Positions 23,450 to 35,993 of a stretch of DNA of 64,000 nt are shown piece after piece. The notes under the pieces are model-generated. The model made no database searches. It was not told the origin of the DNA and saw nothing but the letters and a program-made list of their open reading frames with translations. Positions within the stretch are counted from its first letter, which is position 1. Each line of letters starts with the position of its first letter. The DNA is from Closterium sp. NIES-65 (lineage: Eukaryota; Streptophyta; Zygnematophyceae; Desmidiales; Closteriaceae), in NCBI GenBank assembly GCA_948144175.1, contig CANXME010001258.1, positions 729,001 to 793,000 of the forward strand, in the 5' to 3' direction. The translations under genes and the position numbers were made by a program.

Positions 23450-23770
23450 TTACGAAAGTGCGTGTACATCCCTGAAGTTTCGGCTGCGTAAATACTCTAT
23501 GAGGACGGGGTGGTTTTCGACTCTGTCCAGGGGAACCGAGTTGTCTTCGGTGGGTGTACGGTCTTTCCAACAGATCAGGAACTCGATTCTTCGGGCTCCT
23601 CGAGGGTCACGAACTCTGTGGCTCAACATTTTTCTCGGGTGTGATGATTGGTTCAGTCGGCTGGCTGGGCGATTACGTGGTAGTTGGCTCGTGGACGGTA
23701 TGTAAGGGTGAAGTAGGCTCACGTACCATTCAGCGGGGAGGAGGAGGTGGGCGGTGACGGGCGTGATCAC
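23450..23770 (-). pseudogene. Gypsy chromodomain-like C-terminus
   Basis: The frame contains LSHRVRDPRGARRIEFLICW, then KDRTPTEDNSVPLDRVENHP, the shape of the chromodomain at the end of chromovirus integrases (HRVR..G..EFLV.WKG...E...WEP..N). It would tether integration to modified chromatin. Confidence 0.75.
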
Positions 23771-23892
23771 GTGGCTTATGCGAAATGGCCCGCAACATCG
23801 GGGGCGGAGTTTTGGGGTGATGGGCAGGCGGAGGCTCTAAGTGTCGAGTAAAACGAGGTCATCAGGTTAGTAAGTGACATCGTCGGCGGCGG

Positions 23893-24747
23893 TTAGCGAT
23901 GATGTTCGATTTTTTTTATTGCGCCTGCTGCACGGGTCCGTGCTGCTTGTAAAATTTCGGCGAACTGTTGTGCTCGTGGCACTGGATTGTCGGGATTCGG
24001 GGTCAAGGGTACTGTTCGGTCTTGTCCGTAGTTCAGGTAAAACGGTGACTGTTGGGTCGTGGCGGATGGTGAGTTGTTGTATGCGAACTCAATGAGTGGC
24101 AGTTGTTGTTCCCAGGTGGTTGGGTTGTCGCACGTGGCTCGGATGAGTTGCTCCATAGTCTGATTTGTCCGTTCTGTCTGTCCGTCGGTTTCGGGGTGGT
24201 ACGAAGAACTGAACTGTAGTCGCATGCGGAACTGCTGCCACAGGTTCCGCCAGAAGTTGCTGGTGAATTTCGTGTCGCGGTCGCTAATGATCGCTGCTGG
24301 TATCCCGTGCAGTCGAACGACGGTGGAGATGAAGAGGGGTGCTGTTTCTTCGGCTGTGATTGATTTTTTGCAGGTTGCGAAGTGTGCCATTTTCGTCAGT
24401 CGATCGACGACGACCAGGATCGCGTCGTTCCCGCTCGCCCCGGCCGGTAACCCCGTGACGAAGTCCATCGTCACCTGCTGCCAAGCACGCTCTGGGGGTG
24501 GTATCGGCTGTAACTGTCCTGCCGGCCGCTGCCGTGATGATTTCATGAGCTGGCAAGTGGGAGACGATGCCACCTGTCGTTGTACGTCGGTCAACATCTC
24601 GGGCCAGTAATAGTACCGCTGCAGCTGCTGCCGTGTTTTCTCTACCTCGAAATGCCCCGAGGTAACTCTGTCGTATGCCTCCTGTAACAGTAATTCCTGT
24701 AGCAGTGTATACCCGGGCACCCAGATGCGCTCGGTCCCGACTTTCAC
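23893..24747 (-). pseudogene. Gypsy integrase fragment
   Basis: A 284-codon open frame. It has a zinc-binding region followed by the DDE core: MDFVTGLP (first Asp), ISDRDTKFTS (second Asp), DGQTERTNQTME (Glu). The zinc motif is damaged: the first His position is Tyr (AYDRVTSGH) and one Cys is Ser (VASSPTC). It is cut from the chromodomain by a frame break. Confidence 0.85.
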
Positions 24748-25060
24748 GTAATAGACTCCCTTTGCTGCTGCAAACTGCTGCGAATTTCCTCTTGTGAAGA
24801 ATGGATCCGTTTGGTACCCGTGGTTAAATAGGCCTATTACTAGGGGGCTGGTCTGGGCGAGTAGTATTACATGGATCTAGGGAGTGGGGCGGGTCAGTGC
24901 GTCAGCGATGTTTGAGGCTCCCCTTTTGTAGGTCACCGTGTAGTGAAAATTGGACTCGAGAAAATCGAGCCAACGAATCTGTCGTGGGTTGAGGTGGGGC
25001 TATGCACGGAGGTACTGTGTGGATTTTTGGTCTGTCCGTACTGTCATCTCTGCGCTGGTC

Positions 25061-25264
25061 TGTGAAAGTTCTTAGCTAGGCTAAGGAGCCATAGCTAGTA
25101 GGTCGAGTGAGTTGAGTATCGAGCAAGTTGAAAAAGGAGAGAATGATGAATAATAGCAAAGAGATACAACATATAGTCAAGAAACTGAGGTGCACCACCA
25201 AACAGAAGACAAGATAAATACACTACACCTAAACCACAAGCATTTACTTAAAATAACATTGACA
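25061..25264 (-). mobile_element. Solo LTR inside gypsy RNase H
   Basis: A 204-base segment begins TGTGAAAG and ends ATTGACA, flanked by TGGTC and CGGTC (4 of 5 match). It resembles the LTR of the element at 37706-39169 in its first 45 bases. Excising it rejoins the gypsy frame as WRCYLTSAEMTVRTD. This looks like a solo LTR left by recombination of a full element. Confidence 0.75.
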
Positions 25265-25283
25265 CGGTCAAGTAACAGCGCCA

Positions 25284-28093
25284 TGTTAGAATAGTAGGAG
25301 GTGGGGCCTAGGCTTAGTAGCCTAGGCCCACACTAGGAGGTAGGCAAGGTGCTTTAGAACTAGGACTTAGGGTTTGGGAAGGAGAATTGGAAGGAAGGAA
25401 TGATGGACTAGCAAGCAGCAGGACACACAAATAGAAAACCCTAAGGGGTTGTACTCAGTATTGAGCACCCCACTGCAGGCTAGACAAATAACATTCTGAC
25501 ACACCCCCATAGCCAAAGTGGGATGTAATCAGCAGAGCAGGCAAAGCAGTACAAGCTCAGGGTGGATCACAATGTCACCACACATTCTGAGCACAAGTTA
25601 AAGAAACAATAGTTTAAAGTTAAGAATTATGAGCAAAGCTGGTGGTAGTCACAACGGGCAAGTGAGGAGGAGGTGAGAGAGTGAGGGGAGAGGAGATAGG
25701 AGGCGACGGCTGAAGCTGCAGACACACGGGCAACAGGAGGCAGACTGGCACAGCGGCTACCGGACAGCGCCCGGACTACAGGAGTAACAGGCCCCGCGGC
25801 TCAAATAGCGGCGGACGGGCAACGGACCCACAGGCGGCTGGCGTAGAAGTCTAGCTCACTGGGCTACCGGGACAGCGCCCCGGACTACAGGTGCTGCGGA
25901 CTACAGTACGGCAACTTCCATGCAGCTTCCCCAAACAGTCCCACCCCCCTGACACACACCCGCTGCTACACCGCTAGCTCCACTCCCACGCACGCCCCTT
26001 AAACCCTAAACCCCAGTCTCCCACACAACCACCCCCCTCAGCGACAGCTGCAGCAGTGGGAGACGAAGGAGGAGGAGGAGCAAAGGGAGGAATGCACACC
26101 AGCCACCCCCATACCCGCAAACGGGGGGGGGGGGAGAGCAGAAACAGTGCGCACGAGGGCGCAGACAGTAGCAGAGCGCACGAGGGCGCAAGGACGAGGC
26201 ACGAGCAGCACCAGGCACATGCAGCACAGGGCAGCACAGGCACGGGCAGCACAGGGCAGCACAGGCACGGGCAGCAACAGGCACAGGCAGCACAGGCACG
26301 GGCAGCACAGGCACGGGCAGCACAGGCACGGGGAGCACAGGCACAGGCAGCAACAGGCACAGGCAGCACAGGCACGGGCAGCAACAGGCACAGGCAGCAC
26401 AGGGCAGCACAGGCACGGGCAGCAGCAGGCACGGGCAGCACAGGCACGGGCAGCACAGGCACGGGCAGCACAGGCACGGGCAGCACAGGCACGGGCAGCA
26501 CAGGCACGGGCAGCACAGGCACGGGCAGCACAGGCACAGGCAGCAACAGGCACGGGCAGCACAGGGCAGCACAGGCACGGGCAGCAACAGGCACAGGCAG
26601 CACAAGCACGGGCAGCACAGGCACGGGCAGCACAGGGCAGCACAGGCACGGGCAGCAACAGGCACAGGCAGCACAAGCACGGGCAGCACAGGCACGGGCA
26701 GCACAGGGCAGCACAGGCACGGGCAGCAACAGGCACAGGCAGCAACAGGCACGGGCAGCACAGGCACGGGCAGCACAGGCATGGGCAGCACAGGCACAGG
26801 CAGCACAGGGCAGTACAGGCACGGGCAGCAGCAGGCACGGGCAGCACAGGCACGGGCAGCACAGGCACGGGCAGCACAGGCACAGGCAGCACAAGCACGG
26901 GCAGCACAGGCACGGGCAGCACAGGGCAGCACAGGCACGGGCAGCAACAGGCACAGGCAGCAACAGGCACAGGCAGCAGGCAGCACAGGGCATACCGGGT
27001 CCAGGGGCGGCGTCTGCTGGGGCGGCTGCACCTGGGGCTGCTGCTGCAGTGGCGGCTCCAGGGGCTGCTGCTGCTGGGGCGGCTGCTGCTGGGGCGGCTG
27101 CTGCTGGGGCGGCTGCTCCATGGGCTGCTGCTGCAGTGGCGGCTCCAGGGGCTGCTGCTGCAGGGGTGGCCGTTGCAGGGGCTGCTGCCGTTGGGGCGGC
27201 TGCTCCTGGGGCTGCTGCTGCAGTGGCGGCTCCAGGGGCTGCTGCTGCAGGCTCTGGCGGCAGCTGCTGCTGCTGGGCGGCGGCGGCTGCTGCTGCAGAG
27301 CGGCGGCGGCTGCTGCTGCTGGTAGAGCGGCGGCTGCTGCTGCAGAGCGGCGGCAGCTGCTGCTGCAGGCGCGGTGGCGGCAGCTGCTGCAGGCCTGGCG
27401 GCGGCTGCTGCTGCTGGGTGGTGGCGGCCGCTGCTGTAGGCTCTGGCGGCGGTTGCTGCTGGCTCTGACGGCGCCCCGCGGGTCCTGCACGGACGCCGCG
27501 ACGAGCAGGGGCGACGCCCCTCGGGTCCCGCACGGACGTCGCGACAAGTAGGGCGGCGCCGCGCGGGTCCCGCACGGACGTCGCGACGAGCAGGGGCGAC
27601 GCCCCGCGGGTCCCGCACGGACGTCGCGACGAGCAGGGCGACGCCGCGCGGGTCCCGCACGGGCGTCGCGACGAGCAGCGGGGAGGGCAGCGCGCAGGCC
27701 CCCCCGAGGGCGCTTCGACAGACGGGAAAACCGCCGCGCGCCCCGAGCGCACGGCGGGATTAAAAACTCCGAAACCCTAAAAAAAATTCGCCGCGCGCTC
27801 CGCGCGCGGCAGGAAGAAGGACAGCAGCGGAAGCATAGGGGCCCACAGGCCAAGGGAGAACGGGCTCTGATACCATGTTAGAATAGTAGGAGGTGGGGCC
27901 TAGGCTTAGTAGCCTAGGCCCACAATAGGAGGTAGGCAAGGTGCTTTAGAACTAGGACTTAGGGTTTGGGAAGGAGAATTGGAAGGAAGGAATGATGGAC
28001 TAGCAAGCAGCAGGACACACAAATAGAAAACCCTAAGGGGTTGTACTCAGTATTGAGCACCCCACTGCAGGCTAGACAAATAACATTCTGACA
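25284..28093 (-). mobile_element. Non-autonomous Copia-type LTR element (2,810 bp)
   Basis: LTRs of 218 bases (25284-25501 and 27876-28093) start TG and end CA and are flanked by the perfect duplication CGCCA (25279-25283, 28094-28098). The minus-strand PBS reads TGGTATCAGAGCC beside the right LTR. No gag or pol is present. The interior holds a GC-rich tandem leader of about 57-base units (27470-27680) and a CAG/GCA-rich array. Next to the left LTR is a segment (CACCCCCATAGCC...) also found at the Copia 3' end, so it is probably mobilised by Copia proteins. Confidence 0.88.
26215..26990 (+). repeat. 15-bp tandem array inside the non-autonomous element
   Basis: About 50 copies of a 15-base unit, GGCAGCACAGGCACG, mixed with GGCAGCAACAGGCAC variants. 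Because the unit is a multiple of three without stops, five long frames (390-615 codons) are open on both strands; none is a real gene. Confidence 0.92.
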
Positions 28094-28098
28094 CGCCA

Positions 28099-28517
28099 CA
28101 CTTTGAACGCGTGCACGATCGCAAGCATTTCGCGGTCGTGTATCGGGAATTTTTTCTCGTGCGGATGCAGTTTTCGTGACTCTAATGCGATGGATGGGCT
28201 ATAGGCCGTCGCCAAAGTCCTGTAGCAGTACGGCTCTGATGGCGATGTCACTTGCGTCGGTAACTACTTCGAATGGGCGATGTGGGTCGGCGATGCGCAG
28301 GACGGGCAGTGAACAGAGAACATTTTTCAGGGCACAGAAGGCAACATGCTCTTTCTCCCCCCACGTAAAAGCAACCCCTTTCCGTAACAAGTCGGTCAGC
28401 GGCGCTGTTAACCGTGCCATGTCGGGGACGAACCGGCGCACGTAATTGACGAACCCCAGAAATCTCTGTAGTTCCGTAATATTCGTCGGGGGGTGCCAGG
28501 CTTTGACCGTGTCTATC
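28099..28517 (-). pseudogene. Gypsy RT thumb/RNase H segment between nested insertions
   Basis: The minus frame reads WHPPTNITELQRFLGFVNYV, RRFVPDMARLTAPLTDLL and VTDASDIAIRAVLLQ. It is followed by REMLAIVHAFKVWR, interrupted by the 2.8-kb element. RNase H resumes left of 25056 with AEMTVRTDQKSTQYL. Removing the insertions and one copy of each duplication restores a continuous protein across both breaks. Confidence 0.85.
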
Positions 28518-28779
28518 TTCTTTGTCAGAACACATAGCTTTTGCATATTGTGTAGGCTATAGTGGGGTAGCCCATAAGGGGTACAACCCAATTAGGGTTA
28601 GTACTTGTACCCAGTTCATTCATATTTCATTCATTCATTGCTTAACGTTTCTCATGGTATCGAGCAGGTTCCCCTGTGGGAACTTTGCCTAGGGCCCACC
28701 ACTTCGAAAACTTTTTTTTCCTACCCGAAGCGCGCTCATCCCGAGCCGCGCCTCGGGCTTTTACCTCGACGAGCCGCCC

Positions 28780-29745
28780 TAGCGGCCTTCCCTCCCCTAG
28801 CGGCCCCGCCGCCCTACTGTCGCGGCCCTGCCGCCCTACTTTTGCGGCCCCGCCGCCCTGCCTTTGCGGCCCCGCCGCCCTGCTTTAACGGCCCCGCCGC
28901 CCCGCCCTACTGTCGCGGCCCCGCCGCCCCACGTCGCGGCCCCGCCGCCCTGCTTTAGCGGCCCCGCCACCCTACGGTCACGGCCCCGCCGCCCCACTTC
29001 GCGGCCCCGCCGCCCTGCCTTAGAGGCCCCGCCGCCCTACTGTCGCGGCCCCGCCGCCCCACTTCGCACCCTCACCGCCCTACACCTGCGGCCCCGCCGC
29101 CATACACCTGCGGCCCCGCCGCCCTACTGTTGCGGCCCCGCCGCCCGTCGGCTGCGGCCCCGCCGCCCTACTTCACGGGCCCCGCCGCCCTACTCTACCG
29201 GCCCCGCCGCTCTACTGTTGCGGCCCCGCCGCCCTACACCTGCGGCCCCGCCGCCCTTCTTTACGGGCCCCGCCACCCTACTCTACCGGCCCCGCCGCCC
29301 TACTGTCGCGGCCCCGCCGCCCTACACCTGCGGCCCCGCCGCCCGTCTGCTGCGGCCCCGCCACCCTACACCTGCGGCCCGGCCGCCCTACTGCAAAGGG
29401 CCCCGCCGCCCGTCTGCTGCGGCCCCGCCGCTCTCCCCTCCTGCCGCGCCGCCCGAGCCGCCGACCGCCGCACCACCCTGTAGCGCGCACCCGAGCAGCC
29501 GACCGCCGCACCGCCCAGTACCGGAGGAGCCGAGCCGCCCTGCCGCCAAGCCGCCCGGCCGCCCACCAGCCGAGCCGCCGTGCAGCCGAGCCGCCCAGCA
29601 GCCGAGCCGCCGAGCCGCCAAGCCGCCGAGCTACCAAGCCGCCGAGCTGCCCAGCCGCCGAGCCGCCCAGCAGCCGAGCCGCCCCGCCGCCGAGCCGCCG
29701 AGCCGCCGAGCCGCCCTACAGCCGAGCCGCCCGACCTGCCCTGTC
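28780..29745 (+). repeat. GC-rich tandem leader of the Copia element
   Basis: About 40 degenerate copies of GGCCCCGCCGCCCTAC (16-17 bases), then GAGCCGCC repeats, filling the region between PBS and gag. Both strands are free of stops over long stretches only because of composition. Confidence 0.9.
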
Positions 29746-29814
29746 CGGTGAGCACAGCCCCACTGTCATTGCGTGCCCTTCCCCTACTGCTTGCACTGCT
29801 AGTCTATCGTCGTC

Positions 29815-32800
29815 ATGGCTACCCCTAGCGTCCTAGCTTTTGACGCTGAGGGTCGAGCCATTGACTTTGAGGTCTGGGTCGACGACCTGCAGCTGTTCTT
29901 ACAGTGCGATAGGGCGGACGGCCTTTCTCTCTTTGACCTCACCTCTGGCGCCTCTCCTGCCCCTGCTGCTGATGCTGACCCCACTGTTCGCTCTCAGTGG
30001 GCCACCCGCGATGCTGCTGCACGTCTTGCTGTGCGTCGCCACCTGCCTACCACTGAGCGCGCGCACTTTAGTCACTACAAGAGTGCTCAGACCTTGTACG
30101 ACGCTGTAGTTGCGCGCTACTCTTCCCCTGCCACTGCTGCACTGAGCCGCCTCATGCTACCGTACCTCTTTCCTGACCTTGCTGCCTTTCCTTCAGTCGC
30201 TAACCTCATTACGCACCTCCGCACTAGTGAAACTCGCTACCGCGCCGCGCTTCCTGCTGATTTCTGTGCCAAGAACCCCCCCCCCCATGTACATTACTCT
30301 CTATTACATAGTCACACGCCTCCCTGACTCCCTTCGCGTAGTCAGGGACCACTTCCTCTCAGTCTGTCCCACCACTCTCACTATTGACCTCCTCGAGAAG
30401 GCCCTCCTGGCGGCGAAGAACATCATCGTCGCTGTAGGAGCCTCTCGTGGTGACCCTCCCACCACCATCTTTGAGGGGTGTTCTCCTTCCCCCCTGCTGC
30501 CCTCTGTTGCCTCTGCTGCTGCTGCCGATCTGCTTGGTCTTGAGTCGGTCGGCGCGGCGTCTGCCCCTAGCGGGAGACGCCGCCCTAGCAAGGGCAAGGG
30601 GGGCAAGGGCGCGGGTGGAGCTGGTGGGGGCGGTGGCGGTGGCAGTGGAGGCGGCGGAGGGAGTGGGGGTAGCAGTGGGAGTGGTGGCGGGGGTGGTGGT
30701 GGTGGTGGCGGCAGCGGAGGCGGAGGCGGTGGCGGCGGCAGCGGTGGGAGTGGAGGCGGTGGTGGTGGCGGAGGTGGAGGCGGCGGTGGCAGAGGGGGTG
30801 GAGCTGGTCGGGGATAGTGCCCCGCAGCAGAGCGGCTCTGGTGGTGGTCAACGCCAGCAGCAGCAGCACCAGCAGCGTTCTCGGGACATCCCCCCGCCTC
30901 AGCAGCTCCGTGAGTGGTACACGCAGCGTCAGCGTGGTGGGGGTTTTGGTCCGTGCACCTACGTCCTTCGTTCCGGCGACCGTGCGGGTGAGCAGTGTGG
31001 GGGTGCCCACCCCACTCAGCGCTGCTTTGGCCGCCTGATGGACGCTTGGCGTCAGCAGTTCCCAAGGCTAGTGAGATTCCCCGCTGGGGAGAGCTGTCTA
31101 GGGCTGGCGTAGCTATCTTTGATCTTGACTTTGATGCTATCCTTGCTGCCATGTATACTGTGACTATTAGTGATGAGGGTGACTGTTACCGGTGTTTCCC
31201 GCCCGACCCGGGCATTGGTACTGCTGCGCTAGGTGCTTGTGAGGCTGCTGCTCTAGGTGCCAGCGCGTCTGCGCCCTCAGGTACTGGTGAGGCTGCGCTC
31301 TCAGGTACCGCGTCGGCTTCGGCCTCCCTCACCTTCACACTTGACTCAGGGGCTTCTCGCTCCTTCTTTCGTGACCGCACCACACTCACGCCGCTTGGTC
31401 GGCCGGTTGCGGTCTCCCTGGCAGACCCCTCTGGGGGTCCTGTCCTCTCTCACTTCTCCACTGTCCTCCCCTGTCCGGCTGCCCCCTCGGGCACCTTGTC
31501 TGGTTTGTACCTCCCCTCGTTCTCGACGAACTTGGTGAGTGGTGGTGACCTGCAGGATGCGGGGTTTCACTAGTTTACTCCTGCGAGTCAGCGGGTGACC
31601 CACTGCTCAGACGCCCGCACAGGCCGACACCTGGCCACGTTTTCGCGTCGGCTGGGGTCGAGTCTCTACACCCTGACCACTGCGTCTCCTCCTGTCCCTG
31701 CGTCTGGCCAGGTAGCTGCGTCGGGTCAGGTGTTTGCTGCTGCGTCCAGGTCTGGTCCTGAGTCTGCCCCCTGCTCGTGTCGCCTCCTCTCTCACGAGAC
31801 TCTTCTGTGGCACCACCGTCTTGGCCACCCCTCCCTGCCTCGTCTAAGGGGCATGGCTTCCCGTGTCCTTGTCTCTGGTCTCCCTCGGTCTCTCCCTCCC
31901 CTTCCTTCGGGGCCAGGACCTTCCTATGTCCCCTTTGTCGAGGGGCGGCTCCGGGCTGCCCCTCACTCCTCCCAGTTTCCCCCGACAGAGGCTCCTCTGC
32001 AGACGCTTCACATGGACGTGTGGGGCCCGGCCCGCGTCCGTGGACAGGGTCACGAGCGCTACTTCCTGCTGGTGGTTGACGACTACTCGCGTTACACCAC
32101 AGTCTTCCCCTAGCGTAGCAAGGGTGATGTCATTGAGGTGTTGATCGACTGGATCCGCGCAGCTCGTCTCCAGCTCAGGAGGAGCTTCGGCTCGGACTTT
32201 CCTGTGCTGCGTCTGCACTCTTACAGAGGTGGAGAGTTCTCCTCTGGCCTTCTGCGAGCCTACTGTCGTGCACGAGGCAACCGCCAGACCTTTACGCTTC
32301 CGGATTCTCCACAGCAAAATGGGATTGCTGAGCGCCGCATTGGCATGGTCATGGACGTCGCTCGTACGTCCATAATGCATGCGGCTGCCCCCCATTTTCT
32401 GTGGTCGTTTGCGGTTCGGTACGCGGCGCATCAGATCAACCTTCACCCCAGGGTCTCCCGGCCGGAGACCTCCCCAGCTCTGCTGTGGACGGGGAAGGTC
32501 GGCGATGCGTCTGCGTTCCGTGTCTGGGGATCTTGGGCGTTTGTCCGCGACTTGTCTGCGGACAAGCTTCCCCCTCGTGCTGCTCCCTGTGTCTTCCTAG
32601 GCTTCCCCCCTGACGCCCCAGGGTGGCAGTTCCACCACCCTTCCTCTCGTCGTGTTCTATCCTCCCAGGACGTCACGTTCGACGAGTCAGTCCCCTTCTA
32701 CCGCCTCTTCCCCTACCGCACTCCTTCGCTCCCCCCGCCACCGCACTTCCTTGTGCCAGGTCCCCCCCCCGTAGACCCCCTTCCCCCTCAGGGTCCTGCC

Positions 32801-35638
32801 TCTTCAGGTGTGTCCCAGGTAGACGCAGTCGAGCCAGTCGAGGTTGCTGGTGACTCTGGTACTGCTGGGGGTGCTGACTCTGGGGGTGCTGCGCGCGTGG
32901 GTGCTGAGCCTGGGGGTGCTGAGTCTGGGGGTGCTGAGCCTGGGGGTGCTGAGTCTGGGGGTGCTGAGCCTGGGGGTGCTGAGCCTGGGGGTGCTACGTC
33001 AGGAGCTACTGAGCCAGGGGGTGCTGCGTCTGGAGCTGTTGAGCCTGGAGTTGCGAAGCCTGCGGCTACTGGACCACCCCTTGTGGCGTCTGGCATTGCG
33101 GGGCCTGTAGGTTCTCAGGGTGCTTCGTCTCGGCGGGAGCCGCTCTCTCCACAGGAGCTGCGCGAGTGGTTTGCTCGCCGCTAGAGGCGTACTGCTGGAG
33201 CTGGAGCTTCTTCGGCCGCTGAGGGTACTTGTGCCGACGGTCTCGGAGCTGCTGGGCCTTCGGGTCTGCCTGGAGCTGGAGCTGCTGAAGGTGTTGGTGC
33301 TGAGACTGCTGATGTCCTTCCTGGCGGTGGTCCTGCTGCGGGTGCTGCTGGTGCTGCTGGAGGTCCTGCAGCTGGAGGTGCTGTTGGCGCTGGTGCTGCC
33401 GCTGAGGGTGCTGGTGCTGTCCCAGCTGTGTCTGGAGTTGCCGCGCGGCCTCGGCCGTACTTCGTTCCGCTCCTGCAGCAGGTTCTTGGTCTTTCTCCTC
33501 CTGTAGGGTGTCCACCGCCTGTCCAGTCAGAGTCACAATTAGAGCCCGCCTCCCCACTTCCTGCTCCCTCTCCTTAGACTGGTCCTACTGAAGGTCTTGC
33601 TGAGCATCGTAAGCCTGCGTCGCGTCCCGCGTCGCCTCTTCGTGCTGCTCGCGCTAGTGGTCGCGGTTCGCATCAGCGTCCTCCTCCTGTCCCTAGCACG
33701 CACCGGATGTCTCTGCGTCCGTCCACTGCTCCTCTGCGTGTCCCTTTGCCTTCTCCTCCAGCGTCCTCTCTTCGTGCGCTTGCCGACCCGGAGTTGGACT
33801 CTCTTCGTGCTGCCAGTCCTATTGTCACGCGTCTCCTTGCTACTGTCGTCACTGACCCCTCTTTTGAGTCCAGTGCTGCGTCTGCTTTTGTTGCTGAGCT
33901 CGTCGACTTCGCTGCTCGCTGTCGTCTAGACTACACTGCTAGTCTTGTTGCTGAGTCTGCGTCTGTCTGTCCTCCGTCCGTCGGGGGTGAGTGTGCTCTT
34001 GGCACGGACGTCCTTGAGGACAGGCAGGAGGAGTTCCAGTATCTGGCTGCTGCTTCACCTCATCTCACGTCCGTACTGCTTGCCACTGAGGGAGACCCAG
34101 ATGCACTAGACATCCCGACTCCGCGCTCTTACGCGGAGGCCGTAGAGGGTCCCTACTCCTCTCAGTGGCAGGCAGCTATGGATGCAGAGATGGCTTCCTG
34201 GAAGTCCACAGGCACCTACGTTGACGCGGTTCCCCCTCCTGGGGCGAACATCGTCAGTGGCATGTGGATCTTCAGGGTGAAGCGGCCGCCGGGCTCTCCA
34301 CCTGTCTTCAAGGCGCGGTACGTCGCTCGTGGCTTCAGTCAGCGGCAGGGAGTTAACTACTTTCAGACCTTCTCTCCCACCCCGAAGATGACCACTCTTC
34401 GGGTGCTGCTGCACATTGCCGCTCAGCGCGACTACGAGCTTCACTCTCTTGACTTCAGCACTGCTTTCTTGCAGGGTAGCCTGCACGAGGAGATCTGGCT
34501 GCGCCGTCCACCTGGCTTCACTGGGACTTTCCCTCGTGGCACCCAGTGGAGCCTCCGACGGCCAGTCTACGGTCTCCGCCAGGCACCGCGTGAGTGGCAC
34601 GACACACTGAGGACTACGCTTGCGGCTCTTGGGTTTGCTCCCTCTACTGCTGACCCGTCATTGTTTCTGCGCACCGACACCTCTCTGCCGCCGTTCTACA
34701 TCCTCGTGTACGTTGACGACTTGGTCTTTGCCACAGGTGACACTGCTGGACTCGCCTACGTGAAGTCCGAGCTGCAGAAGAGACACACGTGCACAGACCT
34801 GGGTGAATTGCGCAACTACCTTGGCTTGCAGATCACTCGGGACAGAGCACAGCGCACCATTACCCTGACTCAGTCACACATGGTGCAGCAGGTCCTTCAG
34901 CGCTTCGGCTTCACGTACTCCTCGCCTCAGGCCACTCCTCTGTCTACTCGCCACTCGCTCTCAGCTCTGCCTTCGGATGAGTCCGTAGAGTCGAGTGGCC
35001 CGTACCCGGAGCTTGTTGGCTGCCTCATGTACCTGATGACCTGCACACGACCTGACCTTGCATACCCTCTTAGCATTCTTGCACACTATGTTGCTCCTGG
35101 GAGACACCGACCAGAGCACATGGCTGCAGCGAAGAGGGTGTTGCGCTACCTCACTGGGCACGCGGACGCTTCTTGGGCTGAGGACCAGGCTACTCAGCGG
35201 TCGTCGCAGGGTTACACCTTCAGTCTTGGTTCCGGCTCTGTTTCGTGGTGGGCTACTCGCTCGTCTTTTGTTCTCGGCTCCAGTTGTGAGGCTGAGATCT
35301 ACGTCGGGGCCATGGCTGCACAGGAGCTTCGCTGGCTCACCTACCTGCTGACTGACCTTGGCGAGCCGCCTCGTTCTCCTCTAGTGCTGTACGTCGACAA
35401 CAAGGCCATGCTGGCTTTGTGTCGAGAGCAGCGCCTGGAGCACAGAACGAAGCACATTGCTCTCCGTTACTTTCTTGCTCGTGAGCTGCAGCAGCGTGGT
35501 GAGTTGCGACTTGCGTACGTGGCCTCTGAGGCCAACACTGCTGATGTTTTCACCAAGGCACTTCCGCCTTGTGATCATCAGCGCTTCTGCACTCAGCTCG
35601 GACTTGTCCCAGTCTTGCCTCACTTGCTCACCTCTTGA
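29815..35638 (+). pseudogene. Copia gag-pol polyprotein, broken
   Basis: Gag begins at 29815 (MATPSVLAFDAEGRAIDFEV). One extra C in an 11-C run at 30276-30286 shifts the frame, which then reads PPPMYITLYYIVTRLPDSL. A Gly-run linker follows, then a Cys/His segment CGGAHPTQRC, protease DSGASRSF (31342), the pre-integrase LLWHHRLGHPSL, integrase HMDVWGPA and PQQNGIAERR, reverse transcriptase with YVDDLVFATGD (about 34705), and RNase H with YVDNKAMLALC. In-frame TAG stops occur at 30815, 31571, 32111 and 33182, with further frame shifts in 33185-33700. Part of RNase H between RVLRYLTG and HADASW appears deleted in frame. The last 643 codons are open. Confidence 0.9.
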
Positions 35639-35993
35639 ATTGCTTGTACTTTCACATATATATATATACCTGCTTTTGCTTGTTTAGCCTTATATATACA
35701 TGTCTACTCCTGCATGTGAACTGGCCTTGTGGCCTTGACCTTGTTCTCGGACTGTGTGGTGACTTTGTGATCCACCCTGAGCTTGCTTTGCTTTGCTTTG
35801 CTTTGCTTGACTGGTCTTGTGACCCCTTGTTCTCCCCCACTTTGCCTATGGGGGTGTGTCAAAACATATAGCTTTTGCATATTGTGTAGGCTATAGTGGG
35901 GTAGCCCATAAGGGGTACAACCCAATTAGGGTTAGTACTTGTACCCCGTTCATTCATAGTTCATTCATTCATTGCTTAACTTTTCTCATTCTT

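Larger units (their letters stand above)
28523..35988 (+). mobile_element. Ty1/Copia element (7,466 bp)
   Basis: LTRs of 132 bases (28523-28654, 35857-35988) begin TGTCA and end TCTCA and are flanked by the perfect duplication TTCTT (28518-28522, 35989-35993). A PBS, TGGTATCGAGCAGG, follows the left LTR and a PPT-like TATGGGGGTG precedes the right one. The LTRs differ at about five sites. It lies inside the gypsy reverse transcriptase, so it is younger. All Copia domains are present but the polyprotein is broken. Confidence 0.95.

Noticed and set aside
26006..27853. Five overlapping open frames of 390-615 codons on both strands
   Set aside because: They exist because the region is a 15-base tandem array and GC-rich leader without stops; they lie inside a non-autonomous LTR element and have no domain.
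28605..29828. Pro/Ala/Arg-rich frames on both strands, up to 295 codons
   Set aside because: Copia leader repeat; they lie before the gag start and resemble no gag.
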